NCBI GenBank assembly: GCA_018881555.1
Contig: JACAXG010000002.1
Coordinates: 23,833,786-23,897,785, forward strand
Direction of reading: 5' to 3'
Length of the DNA: 64,000 bases
DNA from: Amblyornis subalaris
Lineage: Eukaryota > Chordata > Aves > Passeriformes > Ptilonorhynchidae
The notes under the pieces were generated by a model. It saw only the letters and a program-made list of their open reading frames with translations, was not told where the DNA came from and did not search any database. Numbering within the stretch: position 1 is the first letter of the stretch; each line of letters starts with the position of its first letter. This document shows positions 12,504-25,900 of the stretch, piece after piece. The position numbers and the translations under genes were made by a program.

Positions 12504-12830
12504 ATGAGTGCTTTCCCCCGACTCATCACAGCTACCTCTGGCCACTTAAAGCAGCAGCGGTCTCTCTCCCCAAGTCTTACAGCTTCTTCCAAACACTCAA
12601 GTGCTAGTAAATGCTATGATGATGATGACTGTGAGCAGTGGAAGGAGACTGTTCAGAGCAGAAAGGTAATAAAGAGCAGCAGGTACAGCAGCACCAGTGC
12701 AGGAACAAGCACAGGCTGCTCTGCCCCTCCTCATAGTCTGCCGGTGCAGAGCCTTGCTCACAGGGCTCGTGAGAGCTCCCCTGGTGCTTGGAGACAAACT
12801 CAGCGATGTGGAGGTGGGCCCACTGACTGA
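12504..12830 (+). CDS. Serine-rich polar ORF, uncertain
   Basis: The frame of 108 codons is unusual for this window in being polar. Residues about 18-40 are rich in Ser and Lys and lead into a short acidic run (DDDD at about 39-42). A possible splice donor (AAAG|GTAATA, about 12667) falls inside it. Most other frames here are hydrophobic and random-looking. Against it, minus-strand frames of 85-86 codons cover the same bases, and I recognise no family. It could be a cryptic exon, part of a long non-coding RNA, or chance in a GC-richer patch. Confidence 0.12.
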   Translation: MSAFPRLITATSGHLKQQRSLSPSLTASSKHSSASKCYDDDDCEQWKETVQSRKVIKSSRYSSTSAGTSTGCSAPPHSLPVQSLAHRARESSPGAWRQTQRCGGGPTD

Positions 12831-12860
12831 GGCATAATTTTGTCTTTCTATTCTCACTCA

Positions 12861-14499
12861 TTCGTCACTATGGGGAAATGTNCTTATTCTCAGGAAAATG
12901 TGTTTCCTACTTGAGAAAGTACACGGACATTGGTCAGCCACATTGACGTGGCCACCGTTGATTTAGGAAAGCAAAGCAAAAAACATTGGCTTCTGGAGCA
13001 TCGTTCCACCTTGCTGACACACACCACAGGAGTTCCCATGCAGCTGCTGAAATAGTATCCTTCTACCCAGGGTTTTCAGGGTGAGGGGACATTCTCTGGT
13101 GAGTTCAAAAACTGTCAGCTATCAATGTAACTTATAGTACTAAGCAGAGAACTGAAATAGATCAAATCAAAAATAAATGTGTTATGAGGTGCAGAATACC
13201 CCACTACAACCCGATCTTCTTCAACTGCATTGCCTGTGCAGCACCACCAGCTCCTTGGCTTCTGCTTCACTGTCCCATCGCAGAAGCCTCCTCACACTCA
13301 TGAACATGTGTTTCTAATCAGAAAATGCTCAAGGAAAGACCACCTGCTTACAAAGGATACCTCTTTTCCCAGTCTGAGTGGGCGTCTTGCAGACAGGTTT
13401 TAGTACACAGCAAAAACCAAGAAGAACAAAAAAAGTGAAAGGACAGCTTTCTTCTAATGAAAGCCTACAGTGTTACCCGACATGTTTGTAACAAAACTAG
13501 AAGACATTTCTTAATTATTATTCCTGGTGAAAATATCATGAATAAATAACTTAATGGGAGAACACAGTAATAAGAAAGTTGTGCTTTGCTTTGGCATATT
13601 AGGTTACTTTGGCTTGTCTAACCAAGACATTTTCTTAAGGAAAATACTCTGAATGTACTCAAACAGGGAAATAAAAGTTTTCTATGACTCCTGATTTTCA
13701 ATCAGAGTTTTCTGAGCCATCACTAAACAGTAGGCGGTTAAAAAAAATCAATGTTCTTGTTTCTAGAACTCTTTAAATGTAAACCACAGAGACTGTTGGA
13801 CAAGGAAGGTAAGCATCTTTGTGTCTTATTACATTAATATCAGGTGAGCCGGATGTTAAAAGCCTCCAAGTGGGGAACTCGAAGAGTAGGAGTCTAATCC
13901 CTTGTATTTGAGACTTGATCCAAAATGGTCTCAGTTTAATGTTTTCTGTTGACTTCAGTGGACATTGGGTCAATCTGATCTGCTCTAGTACTTTCAATTT
14001 CACACAGTCATGCCTTTAAGAATAATATGAATGCACTGCAAGAGTGATGGAAGCTTTACTAGGCTGGACTATCAGTGTAAAAAAAAAAAGTTGAGGCCAG
14101 TTAGATCCAGCAAGAACTTGGCACCATAAGTTTAAGAGCAAAATAAATAAATAAGCAAAACCACCGAGAAAAGGCTCTGTAATATGTAGAAAAGAAATCT
14201 TAGCAATTAAGTGATGGTCAGAGTCAATGACAAAGTGCTAGATATCTATACCAATGTTAATCAGCACCTAAATAAATGAGTACATGGGAAAAACAGCCCT
14301 TTTTCTCAAAGTGGTTCTCGCTGTAGGTTCTTTTATTCTAACAATAAAAATTGGGAATGAAGATTTCTTCCAGTCCAAAGGGAATCTAAGGAGCTCATCA
14401 TCCATAAACAAAGAGGCTTCCACAGTCTAAGCCTGCACTAGGCAGCTGCAGACAACTCTTGGGATATAGGCAGCGTGCCATGTGAGAGGCCAGCAAGAG
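12861..14499. other. Unique DNA, no gene seen
   Basis: No repeat family is visible. A run of A lies near 14080. One minus-strand frame (13773-14003, 76 codons) has no recognisable domain. An N lies at 12882. Confidence 0.5.
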
Positions 14500-14720
14500 A
14501 CCTAGCAGCAAGCCCGTGCGCTGCTGCTGCCAGACCTCAGCCTGGAAGTGGACGGCTCAGCATCCTGCAGCTGCCACGCACATCTTGCGTGTGTGCAGAG
14601 GCGGCTGAGGGTCATGTTCCGCAGCCGAGGGAGTGTGGGAGGAGGGCGGGCAGTGACATTACGGTCAGACCGCCAGCAACGGCGGGGGGGGGGTGGCTGC
14701 AAAGCAGTGGCTCGTTCTCA
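14500..14720. promoter_or_regulatory. Isolated CpG-dense patch, possible promoter
   Basis: I count 14 CpG dinucleotides between about 14515 and 14713, in a window that is otherwise CpG-poor and AT-rich. A GC box (GGGCGG, 14644-14649) is followed closely by a CRE-like TGACATTACG. There is a run of ten G at 14684-14693. No TATA box is evident. This is the only place in the window with CpG-island character, though at about 220 bp it is close to the lower size limit. It could be an alternative promoter, an orphan CpG island, or an enhancer. The frames of 66-125 codons over it are explained by its base composition. Confidence 0.35.
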
Positions 14721-17700
14721 CACATACACCACATGCACACACATGCTTATGAGCCAAATTGCTTTCTAACAGCTCTGCTATGTAGCAGATACAAAATCCA
14801 TGGCTTAGGAAAACATCCCTCTCTGTGCAGAACGTCACTGTTTTTACAATAATGTTACCTTATGCAATTGTTTTCCGTGGGAAGTCTATTCAAAGCTCAA
14901 GGCCTAGGGACACAAAGTAAAAGGGAAAGCTGAGCAGAACTATGTAATCAACAAGTCCTGGTACTCTATGGCCTTTTTAATGAAAAGGAAAAAAAGCAAC
15001 CCAATCACTAAAAAGAAAGTCTCATATCTTTAAAAGTTTTTGAAGACCCAGACACATATTAATTTTCAAAACTAATATCTATTCTATACTTCTTTCTTTT
15101 CAAAAGTTGAATACACACACCTTTCTTCTGTGAACCTTCTTACCCTTGACTAAGGTTCTCAATTCCTTTCTACTACACTTGCAGGCCTGAGATCAATGGG
15201 ATAACAAAAAATAGCTCCAAACCCAACAACAATCCTACTCCAGTGTCTGCCTATGTGCTTCCGTCCAACAGTCCTGAAAAGATGGAATTTAAACAGGCTC
15301 TTGGGGGTTCACATGAGTCGTGCAGTGACCACCAGAGTCCTCAAGAGCTTTCAATCTAGCTCTTCAACATGCAAGAAAGGCAAGAAAATAATGCGCATGG
15401 GCACACATACAAACATGTTTTCTTCCTAATCTCCCACACAGGAGGGATGAGCAGATCAAGCAATACTTTATAAATGGAAAATGATGTGTACTTAATGAGG
15501 TACAAAATCTCAAGTAGCTTAAAAGTTTGTTTAGAACCAGCTGGGACTTGCTGTTCATCCAGGTCTTATCTGAGCAAATCAGATCTCTCGACTTCAAGAA
15601 AACAGGGCTAGAAAACTAAGAGTGACTGTCTATTCACAATACTTCGTGTTGGACCTGGTGACTTTCAGACAGAGATGGGGAGAAGAATTCCTACAAAGTA
15701 AAGAAGACAAAAGGAAGAAATGGAAAATGTCTGTGCTAAAAAGACTCTGAATCGCCCAGACAACACTATTTTGAGCACCTAAAGTCATCCAGCCACTTTT
15801 TGTTTACATCTTTGATGTATNCTTCTAAATATCTAAATTTGCATTTGATTTAAGATAAAAGCTGAAATTCCGAAGTGAGTTCTTCAGAATGATACTTGCA
15901 GCTTTGGGGTTTGAGTGCTTGCTGGAATCACCCTAATGCTCTTCCATGCTAGCTAGATTACGTACAAATGGGTACTTTTTTCCATCCTCTGCATTTCAGA
16001 AAAATTTCAGCCGAATCTCCTAACCTGCCATTATTTGTATACTTTGTGTCTTCTTCACAGGGTCTAATAGGGGTCAGCTCAGCTGCAGCTGGTAAATATA
16101 GGTGAAAGCAAATAAATTTATACTCAAGACTTGGTATCCTGTTCAGCCACTAAAGAATGACCCAAGCCAAAGTTTTATGCAAGGACTGAAAGGACATGCT
16201 TCTGATAATGATATCAGGATTATATTTCTTTCCTGCCAGATAGTGATGGTTGTGTTAAACTATATATCCACTAGCAATTTTTCTGGTCCTTTGCTCCTAA
16301 ATCTTCCAAATTCAATCCACGTGAAATGTTTTTATATTACTTACCTTAACCCGGGACATAACATTGTCTTCCCTCAGAAAGAGTGGCCATCTTCAAGGTT
16401 TCTTCAGGAAGACTTCCTTATTTGGAAAGACTTCCTCAGCGTCTACCTCAGGTATTTCATAAATAATATAGGCACTCTAAAATTTCCATATTGTTGTGGT
16501 AACAGCAGTGGTTGATGGCACTCCAACAAATGTTTTGAAGGCTTCAGTCAAAGCCCAGCGCTGCGGCCAGACAGCTGTGACGGCTGGCATCGAGTTTCTC
16601 TAGCAAAACCCGCAAGTGCTCTGTGATCTGTCCAAGTGGTAAAGAGACTTCCCATGCAATTATGAAGGCACTTTAAAGCTCAACCATAGGAGTTAGACTT
16701 TCTGTCTCCAACCAGCACTAAATCTATCATGTCAGTTGACTATTCTCCAGTGACTGTCACACTACGGGTCAGAACTATCCCTTCTCTTACACTACAGATA
16801 AATTGTTGCTCAAAATAAATAAATAGCATGGTGGGCCCAGGAAGCTCTAAAATACTCGATTTTGTCTCTCAGTACCAGACACATCTCTTGTTCTTAGCAA
16901 GTCATGTAAATAATTTGAAATTGCGAAAGCACAAGGAGAAATAATGTTGTTAAAAGGTAAATGAATACACACATGCTCTTAGATGTTATGTTCAGAAGCT
17001 TTACACTGTTCATCCTAGGTCTTATGCCAGATGGACACCCTCTCTGTTCGTTCTGCTGCCATCAAAATCCCTATTTGTGGTTTAAAAATGTGCTTTCTTT
17101 TACAGAAGGCCTCAGTGATTCTGTGTCTGTAGTTGGCTTATCAGTGTTATCCCTGCAAGAGGTGAGGATACAAACAGCACTTGCTAAATTGCCTTTCTAG
17201 AAAATTCTGAAAGATGATTAAAGTTCACTTCACCACTTACTACATCAATATAAATAAACCTTTTTGAATGTATAAAATATCTATTTCTTACAATCGTCTT
17301 CCAACTAATTCCATTGGCTAGTTTGTCTCTATACACATAAAGTAATTATCTAACATTTAGACATTAGTCACTAGCTTTTATGTAGCCCCTTCAGATGTGG
17401 ATAGTTTTGTCTGGCTTAATGATAGAGGAGGTTCATTCAGAATATTACAATGGTGAAACTATGTTGGCCTATCATCTAGACTCTCTAATTTAACCTCAGG
17501 TTTTCCTCTGAGGATCTTAAACACTCACTTTGTATTCATATGTTTTGGCCCAGATGCAAATCTTGGTCTTTGCAACTCATTATGTACATCTTCAGTATCT
17601 CATAGATTCTCATTTAAAGGTTTACCCCAGTTTCCATTTCATTTTTCACATGCAACTTTCTGCCCAAGAAATTCGCATTGGTCCCTTGAACATAAGGACT

Positions 17701-20321
17701 AGAAAAAATTCTGGTCTATATATTCTTTAGGTTTTTATCTTATTAAATATTTTAAGGTATGTTTTAGTATTTATTTAATGTAGCTTTTTTTTAATCAATA
17801 CTAGAGTTTTGACCAGGATCAGCCATGCTATGCACAGCTGAAACACATGCTTCATACATACTGGTAAATAAATGTGTAACAGAAGTTTTTGTCTTCACAT
17901 CTTGAGTATATAATTATTTATCTACGTCACTAGTTGGCAAGGTTCTACTTTCTTTCCTTTCCAGCTTATATGTCTTTCCCCAGGATAAGCAAGTCCTTTA
18001 CTCTTTCCATTGCGTGCTGTCTTTTGGTCTCTACATCATTGATTTGAGAAGATGATTGATGGACTGCTTTGCGTTTTCTGGCCGAATGCCTAATCTTGAG
18101 GCATTTCTGACAAGAGGCCACTTGAAATATACATACTCATCTAAAGTCAGCTAGCTCTTCCAGAGCAGAAAAATCCTTTGTGAGCTTGAGACTCTTCCAG
18201 CATGGTTTGCATTTTGTTTACTAAGGCAGTTTGTTTTCCCTTCGGTCCTAAGCACAAGTCTTGAGGTATTCCTCACTTCTCCTTCTATGGCTAATACTAA
18301 TTCCATTACTTTAGGCAATGTTAAATTCACTTCTGCCTTGACTTTGAAAGCTGTTGTTATTCATGAAAAGCAATCTATCCCACAGCGTATCATTAAAGAC
18401 ATTTTCAGAAAAGCAATACATAAGCTATGTGGCATACACAGCTATAGATTCCCTTTGCACCACGATATAAGTCTGAAATGTACATCATTTTCCAATAGCT
18501 CCATGTAAATTGCACATAGCCTTCTGTTAAGTTTTAGGAATCTTCAAAAGCACTTCTCATCTGTAGACAGGGACTTTGCGGATAAGTAGCCTTGAAGAAG
18601 TAATTTGCTAGTCCTGTCTACCATGTCCTTCACAAGAAATCAGTGCCTACATTTTAAAATAAAATTGTGATTTTCACTGGTTGCCCTGACTTCCTTAATT
18701 TTGCCATAAATTTTAGTGATTTTTAAGTGTTCCCTGTCAGCAATGTTGTTAACTCTCTACCAGGATGTTGCAAGCTGGAAACACCCGCCTAACTTAAGTA
18801 TGGCATGACTGGAATGGGAGTGGGGGAAAAATCACTACCACTTAATGACAGGGAGTAAGATTCCATATCTTCTGCTTGCCGAATTGTAATGCGACTCCTC
18901 ATGAGGCAGATGACTGGTTTATAGGAAAAACAAACTTGCACAGTAGTCTTCCATCTTAATTTGAAGTAAACCATGTGTTCAGAGATTATGAATGTTATAA
19001 ACAGTGTGATTTCAAATTTAAATTAATAAGAAGGGTTCACATTGCAGGTTTTTTTCTCACTCCTGTACCAGAGATATTTTTGTAGGTGTTTCAGATTCAA
19101 AAGAGATCCCTGCAGGCAATTGTTAAAAATGAAGTAGAAGTTTGTGTCCATATATACGTGCATTTGAAGACAGCTGTCCACTGCTGTGCGGAAATGGGAC
19201 CAGTGACAAGCTGCCAATACTTTATTTCTTCTTCACAACTCTAAATTTCTCTCAAGGTCAAAAATCCCGGGAATAGAGTAAATGACCTCTGAATTTATTT
19301 AAACATTTCTCTACCCTGACATCTTTCACTCAGATTCCCATGCAGCTATGAGGACAGGGATGTTACATAAATATCTGCGGGCTAATTGAACTTACATGTC
19401 TGATGTTTATTAACAGCCATGTGTCAGGAACATTCTCACTCCAAATTAAATAGACAGTCCTTGTTCATTGNCTGCCTTAACTAATAAACACTATTCCATC
19501 CCAAAGCTGGACTTTGGCAGGTTATCCACACATAAGTCAAAATCTGTGACTCAAAAAATTGGCACTTACCTTTTAGGTACTCATCAGGATTTAAACTTCN
19601 TCTCTCCTCTTTGCCCAGCTAGAAGCATCTCAGTCCTGTCATGCCTGGAATGTTACATATTCATCCTTTTTCTCTTGCACAGTGTCAAGCCAAGAGTCAC
19701 GAGGATGTGGCATGGTAACTGCTTGAATATCTTGGGAAGAAGTAGTGCTTTTTTTTGGGAAGGAGGTCTCAAACTAGATTGACAATAAAGCAGTTAGTGA
19801 AGTGGTATAAAAGTTCTTAGAGAGGTATGAAGTGGGGCAGATGTATTTGTGCAGATTTGGGAAAACTGTGGCATAAAACAGACAGGGCCAGGGAAAATTT
19901 TGCTCATGCTTAAATTCCAATGGTTTGTAAGAATAAGAATAAAAACTGGGCCTAGACAATTTGGATCAAATGCATTGCCAGCCAAAGAATAGAGCACATA
20001 TGGCAGGGGGAAATTAGAAGTGGGAGAAAATACTCTAGAAGGATTAAGAATTGATGGTACAGACAGATACATGTCAAGCAGACAGATGCATATTCTGTTG
20101 CAGCCACCTTCAAGTAAGGTACTGCCATACCTAACTATCTTTTTAAATTTAGTCCTTTCTCAAGACTGCCTAACTAGGATGCACAGTCATTCAGCCAAGA
20201 AACAGAACCAATATCAAACATTTTAGATACTAAATCACATCTAACTATCCCACATTTTTACTCTATTATTTGCCAAAGTGATCAAGCTATTGAATGAAAG
20301 CAAAACATGTAAAAGAATCAG
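14721..20321. other. Unique AT-rich DNA, no gene seen
   Basis: No recognisable repeat, RNA gene or exon is visible over 5.6 kb. A short CA-rich segment follows the CpG patch (about 14719-14745). The longest frame, 137 codons on plus at 16102-16515, has no family resemblance and is rich in stop-avoiding T-rich codons, so I treat it as chance. A small CpG-bearing patch occurs near 16555-16620. N bases occur at 15821, 19471 and 19600. Confidence 0.5.
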
Positions 20322-20337
20322 CATATACATGTATATG
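20322..20337. repeat. 16-bp perfect palindrome
   Basis: CATATACATGTATATG equals its own reverse complement. It is an alternating purine-pyrimidine TA/CA type sequence, so it may simply be a short microsatellite remnant. Confidence 0.7.
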
Positions 20338-22061
20338 TGATATGAAAATATTTACATTTTGATGATAGGCAGTGAGAAATACTGATTAATTCAGCTGACT
20401 ATTTTTTACTAATAAAGATAGTCATCACCAGAAAATCTACTACAGCCAGTTGAAAGAGCATGGGATATTTCACATTTTCCTTCTTCTGCTGCATTATATT
20501 TAATGGAAATTAAACCCTCCCCATCTGACACTGGAAAGAACAACCAACCACATTATTTCTGTTTATCAATATACCATATACTATAAATAAACAATCAACT
20601 AAATCCCCAAAATTGTGCAAGTTTTTTGTTTAACTATATTAATGGACTTAGAAGAAACTTAGCTTGAATTTCTGCTCATTAAATATGCTGCTAGGACCAG
20701 ATTATGACTTGAGAAAAGATTTAGATAAACTTAACCTTCTTATATATATTTATGAAATTGCTATACAAAATATGGCCATTATTTATCCCTCAAAAATTGT
20801 CACAACATTTCTACTTGGTCTTTAGTTAAGAAGCCAAAAATCTTTCAGGTTTACCATTTGACATTTGAAAAATAACTTCAACAATGTGGATCTAATCTGT
20901 TACCTACGTCTAGTAGACAAATTGCCAGGTAGTGTTGGAAGACAGATGTTCCTCTTTTTTGATTAGCTTTTATGTTCAGAAAAGCTTTTATGTTGATTCT
21001 AAAACAACATGGCAGTATCACAAATGACCACCTTGCAGTATGAAATACAGCAGATGTTCCATAGCAAATAATTTGGCCAAATCCCACCTCTTTTCTTGGT
21101 GAATTTTGTATTAAGAGAAAATGTTTATCATTTTAATTAAACAGGAAAATTGTTTTGCAATATTCCGTGGTTTATTTAAGAGCATCTGGTTTAATTATCC
21201 AAGACTGGAAAACTGAACTGCTTTGATTGGATGCATTAGTCACAAGGCATGGGTAAGAATGCTTCCACTTGGCAAGTATTCATCCCTATTAGTTTAAAAT
21301 GTGCTTTTTCAGTAAACATTCCTGAGAAGAGCTCCCCGACTAGCAATGGCCACGCGAGACCAACATTAGAAGTCACAAACTAGCATATTTCAGAGGTGAC
21401 TGCACCAGAGTCCGTGTTCAACTAACTCCTTCTTTCTCTTTGCTGCGCTGCAGATGAAAATAAAGATGGCAAAAAGACTGTGGACTGCTGCAAACTTTGC
21501 CTCTGCCTCTGAACACTAAACACACTGCAAAATTCAGGGGGTTTTTGCCACCGAGAACTAGCAACAAGGTTGAACCCAGGGTAATTAGCCCAACCACATG
21601 ACTTCCGTTCCCTGATAAATCCCCAAGTTTCACCAAGGTCAATCATATTCTGATTCTCTTTAGAGAATAGCAATAAGGCATCTCTAAAATTTCCTCACTC
21701 AGGCTTCCTTGGAAACAATTTTTGGTCTTCTGATCTGTCTAGGCTCATCTAACAGCAGCCAGCTTTAGATGGATTTGCTGTGTATGGACTTGTAGTGTTC
21801 CATGCCAGTGCATGTTCATGCTTCCCAGAAGAACTGAATGCAAATCTACTGCTATCTGGTTGCCAACGAGCCTGCAGATCTGTATGGCATGGACTGCTGA
21901 GGAGAGTTATACAAGTTTTGCCTTACAGATTTTTAGTAAATCCAGGCTTTAGGGTGACCTTAAGATCGTGTGTAATTACAGGTGTGGACATAGAGAAAAT
22001 GGATCCAACATACTGAAGGATCAGGCCTTCTTCGGATTTGTTTTTTGATTGCACTGTGGTC
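20338..22061. other. Unique DNA, no gene seen
   Basis: No repeat family is visible. Around 21100-21240 the sequence has homeodomain-like and CCAAT-like motifs without other support. Two overlapping minus-strand frames (21418-21673) and a plus-strand frame of 78 codons (21780-22016) have no recognisable domain. Confidence 0.5.
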
Positions 22062-22175
22062 TTAAATCTTAATAAAAAAAAAAAANAAGAAAGATTTCTA
22101 AATAGCAGACACTGAAGAGACCTGGTTTTTAAATTCAGTTAAGAATNGGTCAGTATCTAGCAAAAAAAAAAAACT
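22062..22175. repeat. Two poly-A tracts 80 bp apart
   Basis: An AATAAA-like start runs into about 12 A at 22074-22085 with an N at 22086, and a second run of 12 A occurs near 22160-22172. A poly-A tract preceded by AATAAA can mark a retroposed transcript, but I see no recognisable parent sequence upstream. Simple A-tracts are the plainer explanation. Confidence 0.5.
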
Positions 22176-22739
22176 TACTGGTGTTTTACACCAATTTTAC
22201 CCTCTGGGATTTTCTGTTTATTTTATTTCTTTGGCTAAACATTTGCAGAAAAAATGAAGATGAAAATCTTGGAAGGAACTTTTAAAAACAAGAAATGTAC
22301 TCCACCCTTATTACAACATTATTCTTATTTAGCCAAACATTTTTCCTTTAACAAATGATCTGATGTAGATACATATACAGAAAAAGCATAAAAGACCTAC
22401 ACCAGCCACGTCTTTTCAGATTAAAAAAATAATTAGGAGGGGTGAAATATGTGAATAGATGAGAGAAGGCAAAGAATGCAAAAAAAATAAGAAAAGTAAT
22501 ACCCCTTCTGTGACTAAAACTAAAGTCTTGCATAATAGTTCCTTGAGTCCATGAAGAACTTAGACGGAATTAAAAATCACATGGGCTTCATGGTGGCTTC
22601 CCATTGCGAGGGGATAGTGGGGCTCGTGTGGCTAAGCACATCAAGAAGGGAATAAGCATAAGAAGAGTGGAAAAAAATGAGTAAGTAGCCCCAGCAAAAT
22701 AAGTCACAAGGGTAAACATTTTAAAAGTGAAAGTCACAG

Positions 22740-22960
22740 TAACCTGCACCTTGACTTTCTGAGATGCTTAAGCGAGAAGAAGGCTTAAAAAATAAACTTG
22801 CAATCATTTCCGGAAGCTATCAAAGACGCGGCCTTTCCCTGTGTTTATAGCTGGATTGTATTGCTGGAATGGTGTGCTGTTCACTCAAGGTTAGCGATTT
22901 ATGCTTCAAGTCTCTTTCCTAGAGCTCAGCTGCTTGCTGGAGGAGCCCCTTGGGGCAGCA
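22740..22960. promoter_or_regulatory. Possible conserved non-coding element
   Basis: Within AT-rich DNA this stretch keeps several CpG dinucleotides (near 22772, 22811, 22828 and 22893) and contains an ETS-like TTCCGGAA at about 22807-22814 and a GTGTTTATAG forkhead-like motif at about 22841. Such retained CpGs and dense motifs suggest constraint, but this cannot be shown without alignment. Confidence 0.15.
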
Positions 22961-25900
22961 GGGTTTTCAACAGAAAGTAGTCACACACATCACCAGTTCC
23001 CTAAAGTGTATATAATTGCTTTTGCTGACCTACAGACAGATATTTAGAGCATAGTCTCTCCAAGAATTTCCAGAAGGACCTAAAGCAGGGACCATTACTT
23101 TTCCTGACATCCTTCATATCTCCCAGTACAGTTTTGTTCTAAACCTGATTCAACATAATCTAAATCCTAGGCCAAAAATGCTTTGGTTTACATTAATTTT
23201 TTTCTCATTATAAACCCTGCTAAAGGGGAGCCCACTGAATCAGAGTGGTTTTCAAAGACTGCTTTGGCTACTGCCTGGAGTGACTAGCTGCATAACAGAG
23301 TTCTCTCATGCAGCACAGGGAGTGCCAATCTCTCTCAAAACAGCCTGTTAAAAACTCACTTTGGAGTAATCCCTGACTCGAGTGCAAGGGCTTGACCCAA
23401 ATGACCTACAGCAGTCCTTCCTGATAGAAATGTTTCTGGCTCTATAATCGTATGAGTCACAATATTGGCACAGCAGCAATGAGGGAGAAGGGGGCAGAGA
23501 ACATCTTTGTATCACCAATATATTTTTAATCACACCAAGAACATGGATGTTCAGACATTACAAGTTAATTTCTGTATGAAATCTAGAAACTGCTATTTAA
23601 ATATTTTTAAAACAGTCATATATTTCCTTTTTCTAAAACAAAAAAAATCACTACGAGCATTACTGCAGAATTTTGCTTATAAAGAATTACTACTTTTTAC
23701 ATATTTTTTAGACAGAAATAGTTCACATTTCTACTTACCATATCAAATTTCATCACTATACAGATAGCCAACCATAATTAGTCTTATAATGGAAACTGGT
23801 TTACCGCACTTTTTGTTTTGTGTCTCTATGAGCATAAGTGAATGTAACATAACCAAAGGAAGTTTACACTGGTTGTAAGTGTAGCTATGACATTAAGAGA
23901 ATCCCAGTTTCCCAATAAAGTTATAACTTTTTTTGCCAGGGCAAATAAATTCTTCTTTGAAATGCTCAGTGATGTAGAGAACTTTCCTCAAAATTCAGGT
24001 ACAGTTCACTTGCTATTTTCCTTATTCTGTTATCAAAAAATAACAAAACCAAACACATACCTGATTTCTGAGGTGTTCTAAAACAACAGAGAACATCTGA
24101 AACAGTGCTGTTTTAGAGGCACTGCAGGACAAAACATTTCCAATTCCAGAACTCAGTCATCTTGGTTCAACCAGAAATCCAGTTTTTCCAAGCAGCACAT
24201 AAGGCNATAGAAATCTCAAGTAAGAGAATATCAGTCTGATGAGCACTCTACTTTCACAATGTTGTTGCATGTATGTGTTCAGTTTGAGCTCATTTTCATA
24301 TATATTTTCTGTATTTTTTTATAAAAAATAACTCTTCATCTGGGCATTCCCTTAATTTTGTTAAGTGTGTCTCCCTCAAATTGTCACCTTGATAGTTAGG
24401 CTTTCTCAGTGTCAGTTCAAATGTATCCTTTCAATTTCCAGTGTTGCTTCAGTAACATCAGAGTAAATAAATAAAATGCAGTTAGATTTGAGAGACAAAG
24501 GTCTTCACCACTGAATATTTAAAGGGAAAATAATTTATTCAGCTCAGAACATACAGTTCTCCATTCCCCAATCCTGAGAATTTCTAAATTGCTGCTTTTC
24601 ACTCCATATTGAGATCAAATCTATTCTCAAAATAGCAAAAAATTCTCCACAACATGGGATGAATGCTTCCACCAATTTCCAGCAAAATACTAATTGCCTG
24701 TAGCTATTTCTTTGGCTAACTGTTCCTTTGTCCAGCGTGACGTTTATCCAATTTGAATCCTAAAAATATTCATCTTTGGTGTTGTGCAAAGCAGTCTTTT
24801 TTTTTCTACTGAAATATAAAAGTAAAAACATGAGGGAATTTACCTAAATTATATTTCACTGCCAGTTGGAGTTCATCCAAACAGTGAAGTAGCCAGTGTA
24901 AATTCATTTTTAGGGTAACAGTTTTGTCTATATCTGCATAAACTAAAAACAAATATAAATGTATTCATCTGTAGATTAACTTTCTCACACAACAAAGGTT
25001 CTCCAAGGCTGAATACTTGAGAAATAAGACTGCCANGATTTTTACCATTTTGATATAGCAATACCCAAAACACATAATTGTATCTCCAAGTACAGTTATG
25101 TTGAAAAAGCTCCATGAATCTTTTAGCTCTTTTTTCAATTGCTTTTTCTTTCCTTTCGTGGAGTCTCACTGTTAGGAAAACTACAACGTTTTTCTTTTTC
25201 TTNCCTTCTAAAGAAGCTTTGTCAAAAAAATTTCACCAAACCAGATCTGTGAGCCTTGTGGCAGAGTTGGAAACACCTTCAGATTGTTTCAGATTTTCTT
25301 GAAGGCCCATTACTCTAAGCTCCCCATAGCCATGTGTCCTCCCTTTGGACACATGAAATCTTCTCAGATGAAATTCTCATTGCTACTGAGGTCTGCCATC
25401 AACCTGACCTGTTTTTTCTTAGAGAGGGGACATAGTTCTAATTTTGAGGATTTCTCTCTCCTTTCTGAAACGCTCCAGCTAATACTGGCCACAGAAAATT
25501 TTACTGACACATATCATCCTCTATGTAGACCGNTGCAGATTCACATACAAGTGTCTGTGAATACCTGCATTGCATTCTGTAGAATATTTCTGTACCTTCT
25601 GATACCTTTGCCACTCCTTTATATGAAATATCCATTTTCAGTTGGATTGCTTGAAGTAAGCTTCAGAATCAAACACAACATTGGGGTAAAAAACTGTTAA
25701 TTCTATGAAGATAGAGATAGAAAAGGCAAGACAAAAGACTTGCTGCCTTTCTTTCCTTCTCAGATGTGTTTTCACATGCACTCTTGATGACAAAGACAAG
25801 CTGGAAAAGATAGGGAGAAACCCCTAAAAAGGAGCTGAAAAATAGGAGATTAACTCCCAGATGCCTTTATTTGAGGACACTAAAACTCTTTATGCCTTAC

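Noticed and set aside
16102..16515. 137-codon plus-strand frame
   Set aside because: No family resemblance and no plausible exon boundaries; composition matches translated AT-rich DNA.
22062..22092. AATAAA plus poly-A as a processed pseudogene end
   Set aside because: No recognisable parent transcript upstream and no matching target duplication seen.
25284..25700. 138-codon plus-strand frame with a hydrophobic segment
   Set aside because: No recognisable domain, contains an N, overlaps other chance frames, and lengths of this order are expected in 64 kb of six-frame translation.
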